Positions 17,220-24,648 of a stretch of 60,280 bases of DNA are shown in pieces (within the stretch, counting starts at the first letter, position 1; the number at the start of each line of letters is the position of its first letter). Under the pieces are notes generated by a model. The model saw only the letters and a program-made list of their open reading frames with translations, ran no database searches and had not been told where the DNA came from. Position numbers and translations under genes: made by a program. The stretch covers positions 1-60,280 of the forward strand of contig CAZZMD010000023.1 of assembly GCA_964655355.1 (NCBI GenBank), read 5' to 3'. The stretch is from CALGDE01 sp964655355 (lineage in GTDB: Bacteria; Cyanobacteriota; Cyanobacteriia; CACIAM-69d).

Positions 17220-17882
17220 CTAGTCCGCTAGCTTCGTATACTTAATGCAACGACGGACAAGCTTCAACACCTCGGACTTTTCAAGATCCAGGAGATCACT
17301 ACCGGACAAAACCGCCTTATTCACTGATTTCGTGCGGTATACCGCATCAACTTGATCCAGAATGCTGGGATCAACTTGATCCTGGGCAGCTCCCCGACTC
17401 AGAATTTCCTTCACCAAATCCCGCTGCACACGATAGGTATCATTCCAGGTTTGTAGGGATCGTTGGCTGCCTTCCAAATGGGCAATTTGCTTCAAACTAT
17501 CAGACAGGGAATCCAAGGTTTTGGAGAGGGCAGAAATCGTACCCACCCCAGCCTTTTGCATCAGCTCCTTCAGCCAAAAGCCTCGACGCTTAGACTCCGC
17601 TATAACTTTGACGTGCTCGTTTCTGTAATGGTGCAGGACCTGCTCTGCGGCTGCAACAGAAACCTGCTTCTGCTCCCAGCCAGTCACTCTGCCATTTTTC
17701 TGCCGTACGTCACTCAGCACAGCGTCGTAATTCGTCATGTTGTGGCGAGCGTGATTAAAAAGCTGCCGCCCATCTGCATCTTCATACTCAATTGGGTATC
17801 CCTGAGAATCGGTGGGGGAATACATTTTCTCGGGGTTAGTCAGCTTGACCTGATCCCGTAGATTCTTGTCGCGCTCTTTCAT
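17220..17882 (-). CDS. helical hypothetical protein, first gene of the GIY-YIG cluster
   Basis: The frame runs to 17963; the ATG at 17882 (MKERDKNLRDQVKL) is preferred because the extra 27 residues are of different character. About 220 aa, with no signal peptide. The middle region (LWLKE-like FWLKELMQKAGVGTISALSK and SLSDSLKQIAHLEGSQRSLQ) is predicted to be long amphipathic helices. The C terminus LDLEKSEVLKLVRRCIKYTKLAD is basic. No catalytic motif is recognised. HIP1 sites are absent from this gene, unlike its GC-rich neighbours, which hints at more recent arrival. Its job is presumably linked to the downstream nuclease. Confidence 0.7.
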   Translation of the reverse strand: MKERDKNLRDQVKLTNPEKMYSPTDSQGYPIEYEDADGRQLFNHARHNMTNYDAVLSDVRQKNGRVTGWEQKQVSVAAAEQVLHHYRNEHVKVIAESKRRGFWLKELMQKAGVGTISALSKTLDSLSDSLKQIAHLEGSQRSLQTWNDTYRVQRDLVKEILSRGAAQDQVDPSILDQVDAVYRTKSVNKAVLSGSDLLDLEKSEVLKLVRRCIKYTKLAD

Positions 17883-18016
17883 AGCAGTAGTCAGCAGAGG
17901 AGTGAAGTATTTATTAACGATGATGTAACTCTGTAGCCCCAGGCTGTATACGTTGTCACACAAACATTACGCTAGCGCGCCTGGTTCCCCTTTACACCTT
18001 CACTTACTCTATCAAC

Positions 18017-19540
18017 TTAAGCCACAGGTATTGGTGCTTGTGTACTGAGATGTTCAGCCACAATCCCTGCTAAGCGCAACCCATTTTTCACGCAGTCGCC
18101 CACGGCAACACCGCCAACATAATTACTACCAGCAAAGAGACCGGGGTATTGCTCCAGTCCTGCTTGTAAGGCATCCAAGCGTCCTTGGTGGCCCAGGGTG
18201 TATTGGGGGATGGCGCGATCCCATACATGGCAGGCGAGGACTTTGGGTTGGGGGGCACCGTCTTTCAATAAAATTCGACTGACATCCGCATGGACCTGTT
18301 GGACGATTTCCTCCTCGGTCATTTGGGCGATCGCCGGGTTGGTGCTGCCGCCAATAAAGTTAATCAAGGATTGCCAGCCGTCGGGGGCACGGCCGGGGAA
18401 GAGGCTGGAGGCCCAGATGGTACCGAGGGTGTCGATGCCGAGGCTACGGGGGATCAAGTTGCCGAAGCCTTCCATATCAGAGTTGAAATGCTTTTTGGGG
18501 TAGGCGAGGATGACGCAGGCGACGGTGGGATAGGGGATTTGGGCGATCGCCTCGGTGCTGTGGGGGGCTAAGGGTGCCAGCAGTTTGCCGGTGGTGTTGG
18601 TGGGGGTGGCCATCAGGACCGATTTTGTGGTGACGGTGGTGGGTCCGTCGGGGGTATCAATGGTGAGGCGATAGGTGTTGTTGGGTTGGGGCTCGATCGC
18701 CGTGACTCGATGGTTGAGTTTGACGCGATCGCCTAGTTTTTGGGCGATCGCCTGGGGCAGAGCCTGCAAGCCGGTTTTGAAAGATCCCAATTCACCGCGC
18801 TTGACGACGGGTAAGTCGGTACGGGGGGGGTTGGCTTTTTTTGCCTTGGCCCGTTCCATTAGGGTCAACGCTGCGCCTGCGCCTAAACCACCGCCGCGTG
18901 CTTCCATCGCGGCCATTTTGGCGAAGGCGGCCGGAGCACTGAGCTGATCCACATCGCCGGCATACACGCCCGAGATAAATGGGATCACCAATTTTTCGAC
19001 CGCTTCCGGTCCCAGGTGACGGGTGAAAAATTCCCGGATGGTTTCTTCCCCATCCCGCGCCGACAGGTCTGCCCCCATCTTCGGGGCGACAAATCCCATC
19101 GCTCCCCGCACCAACCGAAATTTACCGGCATCACTAATCAGGGAAGTTTTTAAGAAGGCCCCAGGACTCATGGGCACGGGTTGTAGTTTGTCGTCCCAAT
19201 AGACAAAGCGGGGCAACTTGCCATCGGCGAGGACCATTTCATCCTTGAGTCCCACGTCCACAATCAGCCCCAATAATTCGGGGTTGGCGGAAAAACTGTT
19301 GGGGCCCTCTTCCCACAAATAGCCATCGGCGGAGTTGGTGGTGACGCATCCCCCCACGCGCTCAGCAGCTTCCAGGACCAGGACCTTGCCTGCGGGCTGG
19401 GGCGATCGCACCGCTAATTCATAAGCAGCGGTCAACCCGGTCAACCCTGCCCCGATCACCACCGCATCCAGAACATTGGCATCAGACGCAGACGTGGTAT
19501 TCGCGCCGTTAACCGTATCGTTGACCAGAGTGCCCGTCAT
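18017..19540 (-). CDS. hemY: protoporphyrinogen oxidase, HemY type
   Basis: An FAD enzyme that oxidises protoporphyrinogen IX to protoporphyrin IX using O2, the last common step of haem and chlorophyll synthesis. The 507-aa protein has the dinucleotide-binding motif VVIGAGLTGLTAAYEL (about 27-42), the second FAD contact VLEAAERVGG (55-64) and GPNSF (79-83), typical of the plant-type enzyme. The C-terminal FAD motif YVGGVAVGDCVKNGLRLA is intact. Most cyanobacteria are known to use the unrelated HemJ instead, so a HemY is less usual. The gene stands alone on the reverse strand, 134 bases upstream of the GIY-YIG cluster. Confidence 0.93.
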   Translation of the reverse strand: MTGTLVNDTVNGANTTSASDANVLDAVVIGAGLTGLTAAYELAVRSPQPAGKVLVLEAAERVGGCVTTNSADGYLWEEGPNSFSANPELLGLIVDVGLKDEMVLADGKLPRFVYWDDKLQPVPMSPGAFLKTSLISDAGKFRLVRGAMGFVAPKMGADLSARDGEETIREFFTRHLGPEAVEKLVIPFISGVYAGDVDQLSAPAAFAKMAAMEARGGGLGAGAALTLMERAKAKKANPPRTDLPVVKRGELGSFKTGLQALPQAIAQKLGDRVKLNHRVTAIEPQPNNTYRLTIDTPDGPTTVTTKSVLMATPTNTTGKLLAPLAPHSTEAIAQIPYPTVACVILAYPKKHFNSDMEGFGNLIPRSLGIDTLGTIWASSLFPGRAPDGWQSLINFIGGSTNPAIAQMTEEEIVQQVHADVSRILLKDGAPQPKVLACHVWDRAIPQYTLGHQGRLDALQAGLEQYPGLFAGSNYVGGVAVGDCVKNGLRLAGIVAEHLSTQAPIPVA

Positions 19541-19680
19541 GGTTCCGCCTGCTGTTGCAATTCACTAAAATCCCGTTTCTAAATTGAACCGTGAATGCCG
19601 GAAGGAAAGGGCAGGCGGTGGGGGATTGTTAATGTTTTGATAATTTCTGCCGAGGGGGGCTGTGGGTCCGGGCGATGGCC

Positions 19681-20199
19681 TTAGGGCAGATTAATGGGCT
19701 GGCCTTGGCGGGTGAAAAGGGCGATATCCCATTGACCATTGCGGTTGACCTCGAAGGCGATCCGGCGACCATCGGCACTAATCATGGGCGATCGCACCTC
19801 GGCGGGCAGACTGCCGGTGATATCGGAGATTTGTCGGGTTCGGGTGTTGTAAACCAAAATGCGCGATCGCCCCTGGCGGCTGGCGGCAAACGCAACCCAT
19901 TGCCCATCATCAGACACACTGGGCGACGACGTGATCGTATCCAGGGAGTTCAACCCCGGTAACGGCAACGACTGGCGCGATCGCAGGTTGTAGAGGTAGA
20001 TATCTTGGCTGCCGCGCCGGTCCGACACAAACACCAAATAGGACCCGGCCAGATGGGGCGATCGCTCTGCGAACCCACTGTTCAAACTGCTCGGGTTGGC
20101 CCCGTTTAAATCGCTGGGATAGCGCACCAATCGCCCCCCCATACAGCCCGTCAATCCCGCCGCCACCGCTATCACCAACCATCGCCACCGCACGCCCAT
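19681..20199 (-). CDS. TolB-like beta-propeller lipoprotein
   Basis: 172 residues. A hydrophobic start ends in the lipobox LTGC, so the protein is probably a lipoprotein. Three PD40-type blades follow: LVFVSDRRGSQDIYLYNL, WVAFAASRQGRSRILVYN and RIAFEVNRNGQWDIALF, each with the D/R-G-x-x-(D/R)-I-Y/L-x-Y turn. This is too few blades to close a propeller alone; it may dimerise or be a remnant of a longer TolB-like protein. Cyanobacterial relatives of this size are known as 'TolB family' proteins of unknown role. It is divergent from the MBL-fold gene at 20314. Confidence 0.8.
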   Translation of the reverse strand: MGVRWRWLVIAVAAGLTGCMGGRLVRYPSDLNGANPSSLNSGFAERSPHLAGSYLVFVSDRRGSQDIYLYNLRSRQSLPLPGLNSLDTITSSPSVSDDGQWVAFAASRQGRSRILVYNTRTRQISDITGSLPAEVRSPMISADGRRIAFEVNRNGQWDIALFTRQGQPINLP

Positions 20200-20313
20200 C
20201 TTGTTGTTACCCTGTGTCTATCGCGCCTTGTTGACTGGCCTGTTTAACGCGCCTTCGTTATCCTCTTCGATCCTAATACGGGGCGATCGCCTAATTTTCC
20301 TGGAGCCTTACCT

Positions 20314-21276
20314 ATGCTTCGCTTGAAATGGTCATCTCGCTTGAAATCGCTTCTCGCGATCGTCGCTATGATCGCCAGTCTGAGCTTGGCGATCGCCCCC
20401 TTCAGCCACGCCAGCAGCGATAATTCAGTTGCCGAAGCGCCCCCCGAGGTCACCCTTACGGTTGAACCGGTGCGCAACAACATCTACATGGTGAGCGGCT
20501 CCAACAACGCGGGCAATGTTGGCGTGGTGGATGGGGATCTCGGCACGATCTTGATCGACAGTCAAATGGGCGGCGACGCCACCGAGAAACTCATCGACAC
20601 GCTGTCCCGCCAATTCAGCAACGGTTTTCCCCTGCTGATTAATACCCATTGGCACTTTGACCACGTCGGCGGCAATGAAAGTTTTGGGGACGCTAGCACG
20701 GTCATCGCGGCCCATGAAAACGCTCTGAAACGCATGGCAACCGAGCAAACCATCGAAGCCCTTGGATTCACGATCCCCGCCTCTCCCTCCGCCGCACTCC
20801 CCGTCATCACCTTCTCCGACACGAGCACCTTTCACCTCAACGACGAAATTATCCACTGCTTCCACGTCAAAGACGCCCACACCGACGGCGACATCGTGGT
20901 CCATTTCAAAAACGCCAACGTTATCCACAGCGGCGATCTGATCTTTAACGGTTTCTACCCCTTTATCGACGTTTCCAGCGGCGGCAACATCAACGGCATG
21001 ATCGACGGTGTGGACCAAATGCTGGCGATCGCCAACGATGACACCATCATCATTCCCGGCCACGGTCCCCTGCTCACCCCCGCCGAACTGATGGACTATC
21101 GCACCATGTTGATGACGGTGCGCGATCGCATGGCTGCCGCGATCGCCGATGGGAATTCCCTCGAAAAAATCCTAGAACTGAAGCTCAATGCTGACTATGA
21201 CGACGCCCTCGGCGACGGTTTCCTATCCCCCGAGCAGTTCACCACTATCCTTTACCAAGATTTATCGCGACCGTAG
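20314..21276 (+). CDS. exported MBL-fold metallo-hydrolase
   Basis: An N-terminal hydrophobic segment (about 10-33, ending FSHASS) looks like a signal peptide. The MBL zinc site is THWHFDHVGG (H112, H114, D116, H117), followed by H189 (HTDGDIVVHF), D206 (HSGDLIF) and IIPGHGPL. The binuclear ligand set is complete, so hydrolase activity is expected; the family covers beta-lactamases, lactonases and quercetin-degrading enzymes, and the substrate here cannot be told. The downstream Rieske gene starts 9 bases after the stop, so they probably share a transcript. Confidence 0.9.
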   Translation: MLRLKWSSRLKSLLAIVAMIASLSLAIAPFSHASSDNSVAEAPPEVTLTVEPVRNNIYMVSGSNNAGNVGVVDGDLGTILIDSQMGGDATEKLIDTLSRQFSNGFPLLINTHWHFDHVGGNESFGDASTVIAAHENALKRMATEQTIEALGFTIPASPSAALPVITFSDTSTFHLNDEIIHCFHVKDAHTDGDIVVHFKNANVIHSGDLIFNGFYPFIDVSSGGNINGMIDGVDQMLAIANDDTIIIPGHGPLLTPAELMDYRTMLMTVRDRMAAAIADGNSLEKILELKLNADYDDALGDGFLSPEQFTTILYQDLSRP

Positions 21277-21285
21277 AGGGCGGCA

Positions 21286-22503
21286 ATGCCCCCCCCGGGG
21301 GGACGGCAATGCGCCCACCTGAGCCCAGGGATTCAAGCTAAGCTGTATCGAAAATTTAGCAATTTCGAATCAGGTACTGTGCTAACCCAAGATTCTCCCG
21401 GAGCTTCCACTACCCCCTCCCCTTCCAATCCGCCTAAAGAACAGCCGAAATTGGAAGTGCAGACGGTCCAGATCGCAGCACGACGGGCAGGGATCAACCC
21501 TAATCACTGGTATGCGATCGCCTGGGCAAGGGAGTTAAGGGCTGGGGAGGTGATGCCCATCCAGGTGTGGAATTACAAGTTTGCGGTGTACCGCACGGAA
21601 GGGGGAATGCTCGGGGCAATGGATGATGCCTGTCCCCACAAGGGCGTAGAAATGCACCGGGGCAAGGTAGTCGGCGAGAATCTAGCCTGTCGATACCACG
21701 GCTGGGAATTTGATAGTCAGGGGGAGTGTCAAAAAATTCCCTACCTACCACCGACGCAAAAACTCCCCCCCTGTGCGGTCCTCAAAACCTACGCCATCCA
21801 GGAAAAGTACGGGATTATTTGGCTATTTCCCGGCGATCGCGACTTGGGCGAGGCGACGCCCCTATTCGAAATGCCGGAATATGGCGATAACCAATGGTTT
21901 ATGGTGCCGGTGAACGGTCACTTCAACGCCCATTTTTCGATTTGCAATGAAAATTCCATGGATGTTTTCCATGGTTTTTTGCACGAGGATTTGCAAGGGT
22001 GGTTCGATCCTGTTCTAACGAAGCTGGAAGACTCCGGCGATCGCATTGCCGCCGACTATCGCGTCTCCTATAAGGGTCAAATGGCGAAATTTCTGGGCTT
22101 CACCAAGGACGCCAACGAAGTCACCACCCGTACCATTTCCGTCCAATATCGCTATCCCCACTACTACAGCTCATTGGAGGGCATCTCCAGCCTGTACCTG
22201 ATGCGGCTACCGATTTCGGACCAGGAAAGTCGGTCGTTTGCCCTGTTTTTCCTGAAGCTGAGCTTGCCCCAGTGGCTGATCGATCCCGTGCGATCGCCCC
22301 TGCAGCGGTTTGTGGAAAAATTCCTATTCCAAAAATTCCTCGATCAGGACACGGAAATGATGGAAAGCGAGCAGCGGGTTTATCTGGCAGATCCCGATCG
22401 CCGCTATGTGGAAATCAATCCCGCCATCATCGCCGTTCAACGCATGATCGTCCGCCAATACCAATGGTTCCTGGACGGCAAGACCGGCCCCGTCACCAAG
22501 TAG
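21286..22503 (+). CDS. Rieske [2Fe-2S] ring-hydroxylating oxygenase
   Basis: An iron oxygenase of the PaO/Tic55-like family. The Rieske cluster ligands are C116-P-H118 and C135-R-Y-H138 (CxH-16-CxxH). The mononuclear iron site is likely DVFHGFLHED, a D-x2-H-x3-H arrangement. The C-terminal region lacks a clear transmembrane tail. The first ATG at 21286 has a good Shine-Dalgarno (gagg, seven bases before), though a GTG at 21379 would give a start closer to relatives; the first 31 residues look non-conserved. Family members act on chlorophyll breakdown products and other aromatics, but the substrate is unknown. Confidence 0.87.
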   Translation: MPPPGGRQCAHLSPGIQAKLYRKFSNFESGTVLTQDSPGASTTPSPSNPPKEQPKLEVQTVQIAARRAGINPNHWYAIAWARELRAGEVMPIQVWNYKFAVYRTEGGMLGAMDDACPHKGVEMHRGKVVGENLACRYHGWEFDSQGECQKIPYLPPTQKLPPCAVLKTYAIQEKYGIIWLFPGDRDLGEATPLFEMPEYGDNQWFMVPVNGHFNAHFSICNENSMDVFHGFLHEDLQGWFDPVLTKLEDSGDRIAADYRVSYKGQMAKFLGFTKDANEVTTRTISVQYRYPHYYSSLEGISSLYLMRLPISDQESRSFALFFLKLSLPQWLIDPVRSPLQRFVEKFLFQKFLDQDTEMMESEQRVYLADPDRRYVEINPAIIAVQRMIVRQYQWFLDGKTGPVTK

Positions 22504-22514
22504 GGCCAGGGCAG

Positions 22515-23117
22515 TTAATCGGGCGATCGCTCTGCTAATTGCGCTTCCAATTCGGCAATGCGCTCCTTCAGCGGATCCACGATCGCCGCCACCTCATCGG
22601 CCTCCAGCTTAATGGGAATGTGCTGGGGACAATTCCAGTCCCACGCCTCCACATGGATGATCATCCCCTGCTGCACTTCAGCGGGATATTGGTCATCCTT
22701 GAGTTGCTCCAGCAACGGATGCTCCAAACCCACGATTTCCATCCGCCCCCAAATTTTTAGCCGTCGCCGATGGGCATAGTCCATCAAAAAGAGAAATACC
22801 CGATCATCCACCATCGCATTCGCAGTGCTGAGATATTGCCCATTGCCATGGAAGTCGGCAAACCCGAGGGTGCGATCGTCCAGGATTTTCAAAAAGCCCT
22901 TGGGACCGCCGCGAAATTGAATGTAAGGCCACCCCTCCTCGCTTTTTGACCCCAAATAAAAACTATTGCGCGCTTGAATAAACTCCGCGACCCGGGGCTC
23001 AATCTGATCATTTTCTTGAGTCTGTTCAATGCGGGCATAGGTCGCCCGTGATCCCCGTTGGGTTTGCAGTTCCTTAACCAGGGGGGTAAACGCAATCTCG
23101 GCGTACTTACGAGTCAT
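22515..23117 (-). CDS. pyridoxamine 5'-phosphate oxidase-family FMN protein
   Basis: About 200 residues with the split-barrel FMN-binding pattern: FIQARNSFYLGSKSEEGWPYIQFRGGPKGFLKILDD, then LGFADFHGNGQYLSTANAM and VFLFLMDYAHRRRLKIWGRMEIV. Such proteins bind FMN and often reduce small substrates; the substrate is unknown. It ends in a short coiled coil (LKERIAELEAQLAE) that could mediate oligomerisation. The ATG at 23117 (MTRKYAE) is preferred to the one three codons upstream. It converges on the Rieske gene with an 11-base gap, so they are probably transcribed separately. Confidence 0.88.
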   Translation of the reverse strand: MTRKYAEIAFTPLVKELQTQRGSRATYARIEQTQENDQIEPRVAEFIQARNSFYLGSKSEEGWPYIQFRGGPKGFLKILDDRTLGFADFHGNGQYLSTANAMVDDRVFLFLMDYAHRRRLKIWGRMEIVGLEHPLLEQLKDDQYPAEVQQGMIIHVEAWDWNCPQHIPIKLEADEVAAIVDPLKERIAELEAQLAERSPD

Positions 23118-23228
23118 GGGCTTCAATCCAGCGATCGCCGGATCCTCACGTTCATCAACACAGCAGCAATCAACTTGGCGGGGTAGCGGCTGTCATTACG
23201 CTCACCGCTAACCCCAATCCTGCCTCAG

Positions 23229-23840
23229 CTAAGCGGCGTCCATCTCAATGCCAATCGCAGGGCGGAACCCTTTCAACTGCTTCACCCGCTCGATCCATGC
23301 CAGCACGTTGCCATAGGAATCAAGCTCAATCTTGCCGTCCCGAGCCAGCGCCACATAGGGGAACACCGCCACATCCGCAATGGTCGGACGCCCAAACTCC
23401 AGCCACTCGCGATCGCTCAAATGATCATCCAACTGTTGCAAAATAAGAGTCGCCTTTTCCGTTGCCCGGTCAATATTGATATTTTTCGCCCCAAAGAGAT
23501 GATAAAGCCGAGCATTCTCAGGCCCCTGACGAACTTCCCCCGCCGTCGTGGATAGCCATCGCACAATCAACGGCAAATCCTGCGGATCCCGAGGCAGCCA
23601 GACATCATCCCCATAAACACCGCCAAGATAAGTCAAAATCGCCTGGGCATCCTGAAGCACGCGATCGCCATCCACCAAAACCGGCACCTGCCCAAAGGGA
23701 TTCAGCGCCAAAAAGTCCGGCTTCTTGTGGGCCCCCGCCATCAAATCCACCCGCACAAACTCATACTCCAACCCCAACAAATTCAACAGCAACTCAACCT
23801 TATAAGTATTGCCAGACAATTCATGACCGTAGAGCTTCAT
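23229..23840 (-). CDS. glutathione S-transferase
   Basis: Glutathione conjugation or peroxide detoxification in the cytoplasm. The N-terminal thioredoxin fold has MKLYGHELSGNTYKVELLL (the Ser active site near residue 9-10) and the glutathione-binding NPFGQVPVLVDGDRVLQDAQAIL (cis-Pro and the DxQAI turn). The C-terminal all-helical domain contains RPTIADVAVFPYVALA. 203 aa is normal. It is transcribed divergently from a TetR-family gene, and both promoters carry the same palindrome (23859-23873 and 23960-23974), so it is probably the regulated target. SD GAGGAAAA precedes the start. Confidence 0.93.
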   Translation of the reverse strand: MKLYGHELSGNTYKVELLLNLLGLEYEFVRVDLMAGAHKKPDFLALNPFGQVPVLVDGDRVLQDAQAILTYLGGVYGDDVWLPRDPQDLPLIVRWLSTTAGEVRQGPENARLYHLFGAKNINIDRATEKATLILQQLDDHLSDREWLEFGRPTIADVAVFPYVALARDGKIELDSYGNVLAWIERVKQLKGFRPAIGIEMDAA

Positions 23841-23858
23841 CGGTTTTCCTCAACTTAA

Positions 23859-23873
23859 TCGAACGTTCGGTAC
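23859..23873. promoter_or_regulatory. TetR operator, GST side
   Basis: tcgaacgttcggtac. Read on the reverse strand this is GTACCGAACGTTCGA, matching the second box in 11 of the first 12 positions. The core gaacgttc (23861-23868) is an 8-bp palindrome. The box lies 18 bases before the GST start codon, where it would block transcription or early elongation. Confidence 0.75.
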
Positions 23874-23959
23874 ACAAAAGAAACACAGAGTTCCAATCTT
23901 CCGACTGCTCCCTTGATGTAATCACTAAGGGCGGGCGGGTGACTGAGCACAAATTAAAT

Positions 23960-23974
23960 GTACTGAACGTTCTG
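23960..23974. promoter_or_regulatory. TetR operator, tetR side, abutting its -10
   Basis: gtactgaacgttctg with the same gaacgttc core (23965-23972). It sits directly against a consensus -10 hexamer tataat (23975-23980), so binding would occlude the tetR promoter. This is the usual arrangement for autorepression. Confidence 0.75.
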
Positions 23975-24030
23975 TATAATGTCAATGCCGCCAGAAAAAA
24001 TAGTTCAGCTTGAATGGGGGAGTGGAAGAT

Positions 24031-24627
24031 ATGGCACGAACAGCAGGGCGATCGCGGACGAGTCGGGCGGATGTGATCCAGGCGTTGATTGATGTTTTTC
24101 GGCGGTGTGGCTACGACGGCGCGACCCTATCCAGCATTTCCGAAGCGACGGGACTGGGGCGTGCCAGTTTGTATCACCATTTTCCGGGGGGGAAGCAGGA
24201 AATGGCGACCGCGGTGCTGACCGATGTGGGGACCATGTTTGGTCAGATGGTGCTGGGGCCGTTGCGCCAGTCGGGCTCCCCGCTGGAGCGTTTGATGGGG
24301 ATGTCCCAAGGATTGGTGGCGTTTTATGGGGGTGGGGAGAAGGCCTGTTTGATTGGGGTCTTTGCCCTAGCTGATGCGGGGGGGGTGTTTCGGGAGTTGA
24401 TTGCCCAGAAGTTGCAGGGATGGATTGGCGCGGTGGCGGCGGTGTTGGAGGAAGCGGGATTGGATCCCGCGTTGGCTCGGGATCGGGCGGAGGAGTCGGC
24501 GATCGCGGTGCAAGGATCGTTGATTTTGGCGCGGGGATTGGGGGACGGTTCGGCTTTTATGCGGGTGGTGGAGCAACTGCCGGATCGGCTGCTCGCCCCC
24601 GCCCCGGAATTGTCCCACTCCCCCTAA
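24031..24627 (+). CDS. TetR/AcrR-family repressor
   Basis: The frame begins with a TTG at 24010, but the ATG at 24031 with ggaag just upstream is preferred. The HTH is TSRADVIQALIDVFRRCGYDGATLSSISEATGLGRASLYHHFPGGKQEMA. The C-terminal ligand domain has a cysteine in GGGEKACLIGVFALADAG, at the position where the related LmrA/YxaF and NemR-like repressors carry a conserved one; NemR senses electrophiles through cysteine. With a GST next door, a sensor of reactive electrophiles is a reasonable inference. Probably autoregulated via the two palindromes upstream. Confidence 0.9.
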   Translation: MARTAGRSRTSRADVIQALIDVFRRCGYDGATLSSISEATGLGRASLYHHFPGGKQEMATAVLTDVGTMFGQMVLGPLRQSGSPLERLMGMSQGLVAFYGGGEKACLIGVFALADAGGVFRELIAQKLQGWIGAVAAVLEEAGLDPALARDRAEESAIAVQGSLILARGLGDGSAFMRVVEQLPDRLLAPAPELSHSP

Positions 24628-24648
24628 AACATCGCCCTAAAATCTCCC

